Positions 1 through 8,560 of a stretch of 64,000 nt of DNA are shown here, piece by piece; the stretch's first letter is position 1; every line of letters starts with the position of its first letter. The translations under genes and the position numbers were made by a program. Under the pieces are notes generated by a model, which was given only the letters and a program-made list of their open reading frames with translations, was not told where the DNA came from and did no database searches. The stretch is from NCBI GenBank assembly GCA_963790435.1, contig CAWBOI010000001.1, positions 1,426,001 through 1,490,000 on the forward strand, read 5' to 3'. Origin of the DNA: Ilyomonas sp963790435 (GTDB lineage Bacteria > Bacteroidota > Bacteroidia > Chitinophagales > Chitinophagaceae).

Positions 1-701
1 ATTTTTTGTTCAGGATGCTTTCTGCCACCTTGGGGAGGAACCAGAACATCAGTGCCTTCCAATATTTTTAATAAGCCTTGCTGAACACCTTCACCACTTA
101 CATCGCGCGTAATAGAAGGATTGTCGTTTTTGCGGGCAATCTTATCAATTTCATCAATATAAACAATGCCTTTTTCGGCCGCAGCCACATCATAATTGGA
201 GGCTTGCAGCAAGCGTGTGAGCATACTTTCCACATCTTCACCTACATAACCGGCTTCTGTAAATACGGTAGCATCCACAATGGCAAACGGAACGTTCAAC
301 AACTTGGCAACTGTTTTGGCAAGTAAGGTTTTGCCAGTGCCTGTTTCACCAACCATGATGAGATTGCTTTTTTCAATTTCAATTTCATCGGCCTGCTTTT
401 TCTGCGTAATGCGTTTGTAGTGATTGTACACCGCAACGCTGATTATTTTTTTTGCATCGGTTTGCCCAACAATGTATTTATCCAAAAACGATTTAATCTC
501 TGCCGGCTTGCGAATGGCAAATTCATAATGTTTGTCTTTTGCTTTTTGCCGGTTGTCCAATTCCTGTCCAATCAGGTTTTGCGCATGTTCAACACAGTTG
601 TCGCAAATGTGTTCGCCATGTTGTCCGGCAATTAACACATTCACTTCGTCGCGTGGTTTGCCGCAAAATGAACAGCTTAATTTGTATTGTTGTTTTGCCA
701 T
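1..701 (-). CDS. clpX: ATP-dependent Clp protease ATP-binding subunit ClpX (partial)
   Basis: Unfoldase that recognises substrates and feeds them to the ClpP chamber in the cytoplasm. The N-terminal 233 codons lie in the window and the C-terminal part runs off the left edge. Visible in order: a treble-clef zinc-binding domain with CSFC and CDNC cysteine pairs in the first 40 residues, the AAA+ Walker A GETGTGKT, and the Walker B run IVYIDEIDKIARK, followed by the ClpX-typical DVSGEGVQQGLLKILEGT. The ATG lies at 699-701. It sits downstream of two clpP genes on the same strand but is separated from them by a terminator-like hairpin, so it may have its own promoter. Identity is secure. Confidence 0.97.
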   Translation of the reverse strand, partial: MAKQQYKLSCSFCGKPRDEVNVLIAGQHGEHICDNCVEHAQNLIGQELDNRQKAKDKHYEFAIRKPAEIKSFLDKYIVGQTDAKKIISVAVYNHYKRITQKKQADEIEIEKSNLIMVGETGTGKTLLAKTVAKLLNVPFAIVDATVFTEAGYVGEDVESMLTRLLQASNYDVAAAEKGIVYIDEIDKIARKNDNPSITRDVSGEGVQQGLLKILEGTDVLVPPQGGRKHPEQK

Positions 702-768
702 AATATTTAGCTTACCAATTGAAAATGAGTTTTCATTCCAATACTCAGTTTTTAAATTAATCTGCAAA

Positions 769-802
769 AATAAAAAAGAAACCGCCGTGTTACAGCGGTT
801 TC
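769..802 (-). terminator. Rho-independent terminator after clpP2
   Basis: On the minus strand an 8-bp stem (GAAACCGC at 778-785 pairing with GCGGTTTC at 795-802) is followed by a T-rich tract (complement of 769-777). It lies 20 nt past the clpP2 stop and separates the clpP pair from clpX. Confidence 0.75.
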
Positions 803-822
803 ACTATTAAAAAAGGATTGAA

Positions 823-1464
823 TTATAGCTCGTTTAACACTGCATCTACAATTCCGTATTTCACGGCTCCCTCGGCATCCATCCAGTAATCGCGGTCAAA
901 ATCTTTCATAATCTGATCAACGGTTTTTCCGCAATTTTCAGCCAACACCTGTGCGCCCACCAGTTTGGTTCTTTCAATTTGTTGCGCCTGAATCTCAATG
1001 TCGGCGCTGGTTGCCTGAAAATAGCCGCCAATGCTGGGCTGATGAATCATAACTTCGCCACGCGGATAAATAAAACGTCTGCCTTTAGTGCCTACGCTTA
1101 ACAAAATAGAACCCATGCTGGCAGCCAGGCCCATACAAATGGTGCTCACCGGTGATTTTAGTAATTTGATGGTATCATAAATCACAAAGCCACTGGTAAC
1201 AATGCCACCCGGACTGTTGATGTAAAATTTAATTTCTTTGCCCGGCTTATCGGCCTCCAAAAGTAAGAGCTTGCTTACTACATCTTTTGCACTTCTGTCA
1301 TCCACCATGCCCCATAAATATACGGCTCTTTTTTCGAGAAACAGTTGCTCCATTTTCTTTAAAATAAAAGGCGACTGGTTTTCTTTTTCCGGCTTTTCTA
1401 TTTCTTCTTTTTCTTCTTCCTCATCCTCCATTAAAAAAGGATTTTTGTATGTTAAGTCTATCAT
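823..1464 (-). CDS. clpP: ATP-dependent Clp protease proteolytic subunit, second paralogue
   Basis: Serine peptidase of the ClpXP/ClpAP chamber. The 213-residue protein has the complete catalytic triad by motif: Ser116 in GLAASMGS, His141 in MIHQPS and Asp188 in the DFDRD block; the YINSPGG oxyanion motif is at 81-87. The N-terminus carries a strongly acidic stretch (about residues 13-29, mostly Glu, Asp and Lys) that canonical ClpP and the upstream paralogue lack. It lies 89 bp downstream of the first clpP on the same strand. A mixed-ring ClpP1P2 arrangement, as known from other bacteria with two ClpPs, is an inference. Confidence 0.95.
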   Translation of the reverse strand: MIDLTYKNPFLMEDEEEEKEEIEKPEKENQSPFILKKMEQLFLEKRAVYLWGMVDDRSAKDVVSKLLLLEADKPGKEIKFYINSPGGIVTSGFVIYDTIKLLKSPVSTICMGLAASMGSILLSVGTKGRRFIYPRGEVMIHQPSIGGYFQATSADIEIQAQQIERTKLVGAQVLAENCGKTVDQIMKDFDRDYWMDAEGAVKYGIVDAVLNEL

Positions 1465-1478
1465 ATTTATGAATTGTC

Positions 1479-1552
1479 AATAGTGAGTGGTGAGTAGCGA
1501 ATGGTGAATGTAGATTGTTCAGTCACAACTCACCATTCGCAACTCACCGTAA
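1479..1552. repeat. Heptamer-periodic inverted repeat between the clpP genes
   Basis: Left arm reads as consecutive 7-mers GTGAGTG, GTGAGTA, GCGAATG and GTGAATG. The right arm (about 1526-1551) contains the reverse-complement units AACTCAC, CATTCGC, AACTCAC. The two arms can fold into a long hairpin. It has the same 7-bp architecture as the larger element at 9254-9452 but uses a different word. Confidence 0.7.
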
Positions 1553-1553
1553 A

Positions 1554-2258
1554 TTATTTTGCCACTCCGTTTGTTTTGTTTTCCTTCCTTGGGTTGGTGA
1601 GCAGCACCTCATCTACCAAACCATATTCTTTGGCTTCGGTTGCCGTCATCCAAAAATCACGATCACGGTCGCGGGCAATGGTTTCCATGTCTTTGCCGGT
1701 GTGGGACGCAAGCACTTCATCCAGTTCATGCCTTATTTTACGAATCTCTCTTGCTGTAATAGCAATATCCGAAGCCTGTCCGCCAATAGCACCGCTTGGT
1801 TGATGAATCATGATACGGCAATGTTTCAACGCGCTGCGTTTTCCTTTTACACCAGCCGCCATTAGCACAGCGCCCATACTGGCGGCAATGCCTGTGCAAA
1901 TGGTTGATACATCAGGACTTACAAACTGCATCGTATCATAAATGCCCAAACCTGCATACACACTGCCTCCGGGGCTGTTGATGTACATTTGAATATCGCG
2001 CGTGCGGTCAGTGCTGTCGAGGAACAACAATTGCGCGGTTACAATATTGGCAACATAATCGTTAATGCCTTCACCAAGAAAAATAATCCGGTCCATCATC
2101 AAACGGCTAAACACATCCATGCTGGCAACATTTAGCGGGCGTTCTTCAATGATGTACGGCGTTAAACTGGTGAACTGGTTGCCGTAATTATGCAATGTGG
2201 CGCTGCTGATGCCGCGGTGTTGCACTGCATATTTTTCAAACTCCTTTCCTATGTTCAT
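1554..2258 (-). CDS. clpP: ATP-dependent Clp protease proteolytic subunit
   Basis: First of two tandem ClpP serine peptidases; 234 residues. Triad by motif: Ser127 in GIAASMGA, His152 in MIHQPSG, Asp197 in the DRDRD block; YINSPGG at 92-98. It has an N-terminal extension of about 45 residues before the conserved MDVFSRLMMDRIIFLG block, probably a processed propeptide. The ATG is at 2256-2258. It heads the minus-strand clpP-clpP-clpX cluster. Both paralogues look catalytically competent, so neither is an obvious pseudo-subunit. Confidence 0.96.
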   Translation of the reverse strand: MNIGKEFEKYAVQHRGISSATLHNYGNQFTSLTPYIIEERPLNVASMDVFSRLMMDRIIFLGEGINDYVANIVTAQLLFLDSTDRTRDIQMYINSPGGSVYAGLGIYDTMQFVSPDVSTICTGIAASMGAVLMAAGVKGKRSALKHCRIMIHQPSGAIGGQASDIAITAREIRKIRHELDEVLASHTGKDMETIARDRDRDFWMTATEAKEYGLVDEVLLTNPRKENKTNGVAK

Positions 2259-2337
2259 TGTTATCTTTTTTATTGGGGTGAAGGTAAGGGTTCGTCAAAT
2301 ATTGTGCAAAGAGAAATGATAAGACAAAAGGGCAGGA

Positions 2338-2639
2338 TTTGTTTTTGCCGCTTTTTGCCACGAAGGCACAAAGGCACGAAGAACACTTTTGAAATTTTGT
2401 TTTGTGATAAAACTTGCGCACGTCACTGCGTGGCACGAAGCAGCTTGTGAATAACACAATGAAGTTGATTGTGAGCGATGAGCAATGAATAATGAGTGAA
2501 TTCTGTAAACAGTTTTACTTTATACAAAAAAGCGCTGTTGTTTGACACAGACTGCTTCGTACCTCGCAGTGACGAAAGCGCACTCATAAAATTATCAATA
2601 AAAACAAACTTTGTGTCTCCGTGCCTTTGTGGCTAAACA
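2338..2639. repeat. Nested palindromic repeat region, 8-bp period
   Basis: This gene-free stretch between accD and clpP is built of repeats. An outer inverted pair (2357-2381 and 2609-2633; 20 of 25 positions match) consists of octamers such as CACGAAGG and CACAAAGG. An inner inverted pair (2421-2443 and 2552-2574; 21 of 23 match, arm beginning CGTCACTGCG) is nested within. Between them a heptamer array (about 2471-2498: GTGAGCG, ATGAGCA, ATGAATA, ATGAGTG) is present. A TTTGTTTTTGC motif sits at 2338-2348. No plausible gene was seen. Confidence 0.75.
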
Positions 2640-3578
2640 TCAATGTGCAAACAAAAACAACAACTGCGCTATCTTATCTTTCAGTTGCTTTCTGTCAATA
2701 ATAAAATCTAAGAAGCCGTGTTCCAATAAAAATTCGCTGCGCTGAAAGCCTTCCGGTAAATCTTTTTTTATGGTTTCCTTTATCACACGAGGACCGGCAA
2801 AACCAATAAGCGCGCCGGGTTCAGCAATGTTCAGATCGCCCAGCATACCAAAGGAAGCCGTGGTACCGCCAAAAGTTGGGTCGGTTAGTAAAGAAATAAA
2901 CGGCAGTCTGGCATCGCTCAACTGTGAAAGCTTTGCACTGGTTTTAGCAAGCTGCATCAGGCTGAATGCACTTTCCATCATGCGCGCACCACCACTTTTA
3001 CTAATTACCAGATATGGCAGTTTATTTTTAATGCAATAATCAACCGCACGGCTAAACTTCTCTCCCATCACGCTGCCCAGCGAGCCGCCGATGAACTCAA
3101 AATCCATGCAGGCAATCACTATCTTTTGTTCCTTCACTTCGCCTACTGCAACGCGCATACTATCTTTTAAATCGGTCTTTGCATAGATGTCGTTAAGCCG
3201 TTGCTGATACGGTTTTAGGTCTGTAAAATGAAGAAAGTCTTTGCTGCGAATATTGTCAAACAATTCTTCATAAGCATTGTTGTCAAACAAAAACTCGTAG
3301 TATTCGTCGCTGCCAATTCGATGATGATAATTGCATTTGGGGCAAACAAATAAATTCTCGGCCAATTCGGTTGTAGTAGTTATGTAATTGCACTCCGGAC
3401 ACTTGTTCCATAAGCCTTCCGGCGTTTCTTTTTTTTCTGCTGTTGATGTGGTAATGCCTTTTCTGAATCTTCTAAACCAACCGCCCCGTTGCTCACTTTC
3501 TACGCCCGACTGGTTCGGGATATTCTCCGGAGTGGCAGCTTGTTTGTCAGCATTGTTTTCCATATTCGGTGCTTGCAT
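2640..3578 (-). CDS. accD: Acetyl-CoA carboxylase carboxyltransferase subunit beta
   Basis: Beta subunit of the carboxyltransferase that moves the carboxyl group from carboxybiotin to acetyl-CoA, giving malonyl-CoA for fatty acid synthesis. The zinc ribbon is intact (Cys60, Cys63, Cys79, Cys82), followed by a crotonase-like fold with the SGGARMMES and LTDPTFGGTTASFGMLGD blocks. Length 312 fits the family. A -7 box reading TATTTTTG on the minus strand at 3593-3600 lies only 15 nt from this ATG, so the internal Met6 (codon at 3561-3563) is a plausible alternative start. It stands alone, divergent from dprA. Confidence 0.96.
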   Translation of the reverse strand: MQAPNMENNADKQAATPENIPNQSGVESEQRGGWFRRFRKGITTSTAEKKETPEGLWNKCPECNYITTTTELAENLFVCPKCNYHHRIGSDEYYEFLFDNNAYEELFDNIRSKDFLHFTDLKPYQQRLNDIYAKTDLKDSMRVAVGEVKEQKIVIACMDFEFIGGSLGSVMGEKFSRAVDYCIKNKLPYLVISKSGGARMMESAFSLMQLAKTSAKLSQLSDARLPFISLLTDPTFGGTTASFGMLGDLNIAEPGALIGFAGPRVIKETIKKDLPEGFQRSEFLLEHGFLDFIIDRKQLKDKIAQLLFLFAH

Positions 3579-3891
3579 AAAAATGAAGGTAGCAAAAATA
3601 AGGTTATCGCCCGATTTGTTGATTGCCGTTTGTTTTTGCCCTTTTTAACCGCGGAGAAAGAAGAGGTGAATGAGTTTCCGCAGAGATACTTAGCGTCTTC
3701 CGCCTTCGCAATTTTATTGATGCGCTTTTAAAAAAGCCCAATTCATATTCTGCTGTTGAACGGAGCGTCGCAAGGAACGATCCATCGGAGCGACGGACGA
3801 TGACTTCATAAAACTGTATTTTGTTTTCACCGGATAAATCCGGTGGTTAAATGATTTCTGCGGTTTATTAATATTGCATTTTCGTCTGCTT
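3579..3891. other. Divergent accD/dprA intergenic region
   Basis: About 310 bp with no convincing gene. It contains the accD -7 box, a TTTGTTTTTGC motif at 3629-3639, a degenerate octamer stretch (about 3649-3690, CGCGGAGA-like units) and, at 3869-3876, TAATATTG, one mismatch from a -7 box, which would serve dprA. Confidence 0.5.
3593..3600 (-). promoter_or_regulatory. Putative -7 promoter box of accD
   Basis: The minus strand reads TATTTTTG, an exact match to the Bacteroidota TAnnTTTG element, 15-22 nt upstream of the annotated accD ATG. No clear -33 TTTG was assigned. Confidence 0.5.
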
Positions 3892-4989
3892 ATGAATGAA
3901 GATAGATTCTATCAGATTGCGCTGACTTTTATTCCCAACATTGGAGCCGTGCAAGCCAAATTGTTGATTGATGAGTTGGGTGATGCGAAAGCCGTTTTCA
4001 ACGCGTCCATCAAGCGGTTGAGCGCCATTGAAAACATTGGTGAAATCAGGGCAAAACAAATTAAAACCTTTGCTGGCTTTGCTAAAGCAGAAGAAGAAAT
4101 TGTGCATTTACAAAAGCATAATATCGAACCTCTATTTATAACAGATGAACGTTATCCGAAGCGTTTGTTGCATTGTTATGACGCACCAACCATGCTTTAC
4201 TTCAAAGGCAATGCGAATTTGAATGCTTCGCGAATCATTAGTATCATCGGTACAAGAAACAATACCGATTACAGTCGTGCGATGATTGAAAAATTACTGA
4301 ACGACATAAAAGAATACAATCCTGTAATCGTTAGCGGGCTTGCGTTTGGGGTGGATAGCATTGCACACAAAACCGCTTTGCAACACAATCTGTCAACGGT
4401 TGGCGTGTTGGGGAATGGCTTGCATACTATCTATCCTTCGCAACATAAAACGTTGGCAAAAGAGATGTTGACTGAAGGTGGTTTGCTGACTGAGTTTTGT
4501 TTTGCCACAAAGCCGGATAAGCATAATTTTCCAAGACGAAACCGCATTGTTGCAGGCATGTCAGACGCTACGATTGTTGTAGAAACGGCATTGAAAGGTG
4601 GCAGCATGATCACTGCAGAACTGGCAAACAATTACAACCGTGATGTGTTTGCTTTTCCTGGTAAAACAACCGATGCTAAAAGTGCTGGCTGCAATTATCT
4701 GATAAAAACAAACAAAGCTATTTTGCTTACCGATGCAACGCAACTCACTGAAGAGTTGGGTTGGCAAACGGCCCCGGTGAAAAGGAAAGTGCAACGTGAG
4801 TTGTTTATCAACTTAACGGATGATGAAGAAAAAATTGTGGCTGCTTTGAAAGAAAAAGAAGCGGTGCACATTGATGAATTGTACTTAAAAAGCGGCTTAA
4901 GCAGTAGCGAAATAGCTGCTGCCATTTTAAATTTAGAGCTGCAAAACATTGTGTTGAGCTTGCCTGGAAAGATGTATAAATTATCGTAG
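3892..4989 (+). CDS. dprA: DNA-processing protein DprA
   Basis: Loads RecA on incoming single-stranded DNA during natural transformation. The 365-residue protein has an N-terminal helix-hairpin-helix-like region (about 10-60), the Rossmann-like DprA core with SGLAFGVDSIAH (148-159), FPRRNRIVAG (213-222) and GSMITAELA (237-245), and a C-terminal winged-helix domain (about 305-365). An in-frame TTG at 3874 lies inside the likely -7 box (3869-3876), so the ATG at 3892 is preferred. Stands alone; convergent with the AraC gene. Confidence 0.95.
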   Translation: MNEDRFYQIALTFIPNIGAVQAKLLIDELGDAKAVFNASIKRLSAIENIGEIRAKQIKTFAGFAKAEEEIVHLQKHNIEPLFITDERYPKRLLHCYDAPTMLYFKGNANLNASRIISIIGTRNNTDYSRAMIEKLLNDIKEYNPVIVSGLAFGVDSIAHKTALQHNLSTVGVLGNGLHTIYPSQHKTLAKEMLTEGGLLTEFCFATKPDKHNFPRRNRIVAGMSDATIVVETALKGGSMITAELANNYNRDVFAFPGKTTDAKSAGCNYLIKTNKAILLTDATQLTEELGWQTAPVKRKVQRELFINLTDDEEKIVAALKEKEAVHIDELYLKSGLSSSEIAAAILNLELQNIVLSLPGKMYKLS

Positions 4990-5014
4990 CGAAGGTTTGG
5001 TTTTGCACCCTTTT

Positions 5015-5863
5015 TTACTGATTTAACAAGTATCTCTTTTTAAAGTACGAAGGGTTTTCTCCGGTTAATTTCTTAAACAATTTATTGAAATAAGAAAGAC
5101 TGTCGAAGCCAACTTCATAACAAACTTCCGATACTGTTTTGTTCTGCAGCAACAAAGTTTTTGCCTGCGTAATCCGGTACTGATTCACAAAATCAGTAAA
5201 GGTCATTTTGGTTTGTTTTTTAAAATAACGGCAGAAGGCAGCCGTGCTCAAATGCACGCTGGACGCCACTCTGTTTACATCGGGCGTTTCGTTGTAATTG
5301 GCATGAATGTATTTGTAAACCGAGCCCATTCTTATTTTATCATTCATAAACAATTTAATGCTCGTGTCTTGTTCGTTCAGTTGTGTTACTTCTTTGGAGT
5401 TGGCCAATATTTGAAAAATTTCGAGTAGCAAAAGCAGTTGATGAAAGTGATTCAATGCTGTCATCTCTCTTAATTTTTCTGCAACTATAGCTTTTGTTTT
5501 TGCACTAAAAGAAAGACCCAGATAAGCTTTGTAAAACAACGCTTGAATGCTTTTTAATTCGGGTGTTTGCTGAAACGCATCACCCAAAAAATTCTCCTTT
5601 AATTGAACTACAATTTGCCTGTATTCAGTTTGCAAACCATAATCAAAATTTAAGTGCGGAATGTTGGGGCCGATTAAAACTAAATCGCTTTCCATGAATG
5701 ATGAAATGTGTTGCCCTACATGCCGTATGCCTGTAGTGGCTTCCACATACACCAATTCGTATTCTGGATGATAATGCCAGTAAAAAGAATGGCGCAAGCT
5801 GGGTGTGAACAATCTGAAGGATTGTCCGGGGTTTGTAATCACAATTTCTTTTTGAATTTTCAT
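5015..5863 (-). CDS. AraC family transcriptional regulator
   Basis: 282 residues: an N-terminal cupin-like sensor domain (HYHPEYELVYVE near residues 30-41) and a C-terminal double helix-turn-helix of the AraC type from about residue 185, ending with the signature region ITQAKTLLLQNKTVSEVCYEVGFDS split across positions 233-257 and SYFNKLFKKLTGENPSYFKK at its end. It is divergently transcribed from the dioxygenase-like gene at 6010, 146 bp away, so it probably regulates that gene. The effector is unknown; a sugar or small metabolite is usual for the family. Confidence 0.9.
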   Translation of the reverse strand: MKIQKEIVITNPGQSFRLFTPSLRHSFYWHYHPEYELVYVEATTGIRHVGQHISSFMESDLVLIGPNIPHLNFDYGLQTEYRQIVVQLKENFLGDAFQQTPELKSIQALFYKAYLGLSFSAKTKAIVAEKLREMTALNHFHQLLLLLEIFQILANSKEVTQLNEQDTSIKLFMNDKIRMGSVYKYIHANYNETPDVNRVASSVHLSTAAFCRYFKKQTKMTFTDFVNQYRITQAKTLLLQNKTVSEVCYEVGFDSLSYFNKLFKKLTGENPSYFKKRYLLNQ

Positions 5864-6009
5864 CCAAAACTTTTCTATAAATCTACTTTTATTCAGGTAA
5901 AAACAAAAAAGATGTCAATAGAGAGCAAAAAATGGTCATTGAAGATAATCTTTAAGTAGATGAATTATTTGAAATTTGTGTTATTAAATCATCACATAAA
6001 ACTTGTTAT

Positions 6010-6975
6010 ATGGAAACACAAACCATGGCTCCGAAAATGAGCAACGCTCATAAAGATACTCCGGGCAACCCATCCACCGCAAAAAGCAGCAAAACCAAAC
6101 TGAACGACCGCAGTAACGGCAAACCCTTGCAGCTACTCACGGAAGAACAATGGAAGTTTTGGAGCGAGAACGGCTATATTGTTATCAGGAATGCAGTGCC
6201 GAAAGAGCAAGTTGAAAAACTTGCTAATTTTCTTTGGGAGTTTGAAGAAAAAGACCCGAATGATATGAACACCTGGTATGCACCACCACGCGCCGAAATG
6301 AAGATGAAAGAGTTAACCAACACAGGCATGGTTGAGGTTTACAATCATCAATATTTGTGGGACAACCGGCAATACCCAAAAGTTCACCAGGCGTTTACTG
6401 ACATTTGGGGAACAGAAAAACTATGGGTAACCATTGACCGCGCGAATTTGAATTTGCCCATTCGCCCGGGTTATGAGTACAAAGGTTTTATTCATTGGGA
6501 TTACGACCCCGAAACCAAACCACAAAACGTACAGGGCGTGCTGGCTTTGGCTGACCAAACGGATGAAAACATGGGCGGTTTTCAATGTGTTCCCGAACTG
6601 TTCAGAACTTATGAAACCTGGAAACTTACACAGCCTGAAGACCGCAACCATTTTAAGCCTGATGTTACCAATTTTGAAGTTGTAAAAGTGCCAATGGAAG
6701 CGGGTGATCTGCTTATCTTCAACAGCCTCCAACCGCATGGCATCAGGGTGAACAATAGCGGTGATAAAGTGCGTTTGGCGCAATACATTTCGATGATGCC
6801 GGCAGAGGAAGACAATGAAGAACTGCGTGAATGGCGCATTTCATCCTGGATGGAAAGACGTGCACCAGAAGGCTATGCGTTTCCCGGCGATCCGCGCAAT
6901 TGGGAACGGGAAAAATACCAAACGGCTGTACTTACCCAACTCGGAAGTAAACTATTGGGTTTGGATAAATGGTAA
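6010..6975 (+). CDS. Phytanoyl-CoA dioxygenase (PhyH) family protein
   Basis: Predicted Fe(II)/2-oxoglutarate-dependent oxygenase, 321 residues, cytoplasmic. The metal triad is visible as His162-x-Asp164 (IHWDYD) and His243 (QPHGI), with Arg255 in RLAQYIS placed to bind 2-oxoglutarate. The first 45 residues are polar and low complexity and may not belong to the fold. The substrate cannot be read from sequence. It is followed by a strong terminator and preceded by a divergent AraC gene, so it looks like a one-gene, locally controlled unit. Confidence 0.85.
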   Translation: METQTMAPKMSNAHKDTPGNPSTAKSSKTKLNDRSNGKPLQLLTEEQWKFWSENGYIVIRNAVPKEQVEKLANFLWEFEEKDPNDMNTWYAPPRAEMKMKELTNTGMVEVYNHQYLWDNRQYPKVHQAFTDIWGTEKLWVTIDRANLNLPIRPGYEYKGFIHWDYDPETKPQNVQGVLALADQTDENMGGFQCVPELFRTYETWKLTQPEDRNHFKPDVTNFEVVKVPMEAGDLLIFNSLQPHGIRVNNSGDKVRLAQYISMMPAEEDNEELREWRISSWMERRAPEGYAFPGDPRNWEREKYQTAVLTQLGSKLLGLDKW

Positions 6976-6989
6976 ACAAATTTTTTCAA

Positions 6990-7025
6990 GACATAGCAGC
7001 CTTGTATTGACTGCTATGTCTTTTT
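6990..7025 (+). terminator. Rho-independent terminator of the PhyH-family gene
   Basis: Perfect 10-bp stem (GACATAGCAG at 6990-6999, CTGCTATGTC at 7011-7020), 11-nt loop and an immediate run of five T. It lies 15 nt after the stop codon. Confidence 0.9.
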
Positions 7026-7240
7026 AAACAATCGGTTACGTGCTCTATAAAAACGGCAAAACCAAACTTTAACTGCAAGAAGCAATGCAGGAACTGGAAA
7101 CTAAAAGAAGGAACAAATTTGATGTCTGAGTCTTCAAGTATTGCAGAAGATAACTATGAACTCATTGCAATCACAAATAAAAACGAGCGGTTGTATAAAA
7201 AGGAAAATGTACCATTGAAGAGCTTTTTATTTAATCTGCT

Positions 7241-7855
7241 ATGACCAAGAAAGCCATCATCTTTGATTTGGATAACACCATTTATTCTGCACCTTCTATT
7301 TGCGATGATTTGTTTGCACCATTGTATCAGCTCATACAAAACAGCAATGAGCACAACAGTAGCTTTGAGCTTATCAAACAGGATATGATGCACAAGCCTT
7401 TTCATTCGGTTGCCGAAAAGCATGGCTTCAGTGAAACGCTTACCCGGCAAGGCATTGAGCTATTGCAAACAATGACGTATAACAAACCTTTACAGCCGTT
7501 TGAAGATTATGTTGAAACCAAACTGTTGCCGCTTCAAAAATTCCTGGTAACAACAGGCTTTACTTTATTGCAATGGAGCAAGATTAAAAGCATGAACATC
7601 GAGAAAGACTTTACCGAAATTCATGTGGTTGATATTACGAAGAGCACAAAAAAAGAAGTGTTTGCTGACATCATGAAACGGCATCATTTTGCACCCCGCG
7701 ATGTAATTGTGATAGGCGACGATCCGCAATCGGAAATTGCGGCAGCACAAGAATTGGGCGTTGGTGCAGTATTGTATGATAAATTCAATCTTCACCCAAA
7801 CATAACGTCCGTTCCGAAAATTGATCACTTTACAAAGCTGGCTCAATTCTTATAA
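7241..7855 (+). CDS. HAD family hydrolase
   Basis: Haloacid dehalogenase-superfamily phosphatase, 204 residues. Motif I is FDLDNT (residues 9-14, nucleophile Asp10 with Asp12 as acid/base), motif II is the VTTGF region (about 103-107), and motif IV is VIGDDPQSEI (about 156-165). It resembles small-molecule phosphatases of the phosphoglycolate/pyrimidine 5-nucleotidase type, but the substrate is not evident. ATG at 7241. The preceding 215 bp hold no gene. Confidence 0.85.
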   Translation: MTKKAIIFDLDNTIYSAPSICDDLFAPLYQLIQNSNEHNSSFELIKQDMMHKPFHSVAEKHGFSETLTRQGIELLQTMTYNKPLQPFEDYVETKLLPLQKFLVTTGFTLLQWSKIKSMNIEKDFTEIHVVDITKSTKKEVFADIMKRHHFAPRDVIVIGDDPQSEIAAAQELGVGAVLYDKFNLHPNITSVPKIDHFTKLAQFL

Positions 7856-8128
7856 AGGCTTTTGGTTTTGCGCGATTTTTAACTGTAGAGAACGTTGAGT
7901 ATTTGCGAATGCAGGGAATTCATTGACTGTCCAGCCCGGAATAAAATGCCCATTTGAAAATATATTGTTGAAGTTATGAACTGAAGCTGAAAATTGAACG
8001 TCGAGCCTGAACCGCTGCTAATGATTGCACATAGCTGATGTTACATTGTCTATCCCTGCTTTTGCAAATACTTTTGTTGGTGGCAGCTTTATTTTGTTTT
8101 ACTTGTTGTTTTTAATAAATTGTCCTAG
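7856..8128. other. Gene-poor stretch upstream of a small membrane gene
   Basis: No supported gene. It begins with TTTGGTTTTGC (7861-7871) and contains TGTTGGTGGCA at 8075-8085, an exact inverted copy of TGCCACCAACA at 8616-8626 on the far side of the membrane gene. The middle (about 7900-8060) looks like decayed non-coding or repeat sequence. Confidence 0.4.
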
Positions 8129-8560
8129 TTAGTTCAAATTAGCTACGTTAATTTTTGTGAGATTTTTTTTATTCAGCAATAAAAATAAAAAATAACCTGA
8201 AGCGAATAAATTGATGTAACCAATTGAATATACAATTCGTAAAATAATGTCAGGGTTATTAAGTTGAAAAAAAAGTGGATAACCATGAATCAATGTGCCA
8301 ACAAAATTCCATAAATAAAATGCAAACTCCAAGCAAAGAAAAACAACCAATAACCAATATCCTACTTTCTTATGCCTTGTTAAAAGAATATACCCGGTAA
8401 GAAACAATGCAAGAACAAAACCCAATGGTAAAGAAGTTTTTAAATCAGGCAAAGGATGCAAAGGAGTATAATAAAGATGAATAAAATAAGGAATCTGCAT
8501 TATAAAATTTAGCAGAATCAGTAGAAAAAGAATATTTATTTGTAACCACAATTTATTCAT
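8129..8560 (-). CDS. Small hypothetical membrane protein
   Basis: 143 residues, very hydrophobic, with about four membrane segments (roughly 6-28, 45-62, 66-90, 108-128) and a short charged C-terminus. No family recognised. The gene is visibly more AT-rich than its neighbours, with many poly-A/T codons, and lies between inverted copies of TGTTGGTGGCA, next to a 33-bp palindrome. Acquisition by transfer is plausible but unproven. ATG at 8558-8560. Confidence 0.6.
   Translation of the reverse strand: MNKLWLQINILFLLILLNFIMQIPYFIHLYYTPLHPLPDLKTSLPLGFVLALFLTGYILLTRHKKVGYWLLVVFLCLEFAFYLWNFVGTLIHGYPLFFQLNNPDIILRIVYSIGYINLFASGYFLFLLLNKKNLTKINVANLN

Noticed and set aside
3874..3891. TTG start for dprA
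   Set aside because: It falls inside a probable -7 promoter box; the ATG at 3892 gives the usual N-terminus.
7154..7450. Minus-strand ORF over the HAD gene start
   Set aside because: Antisense shadow of the HAD hydrolase; no motif.
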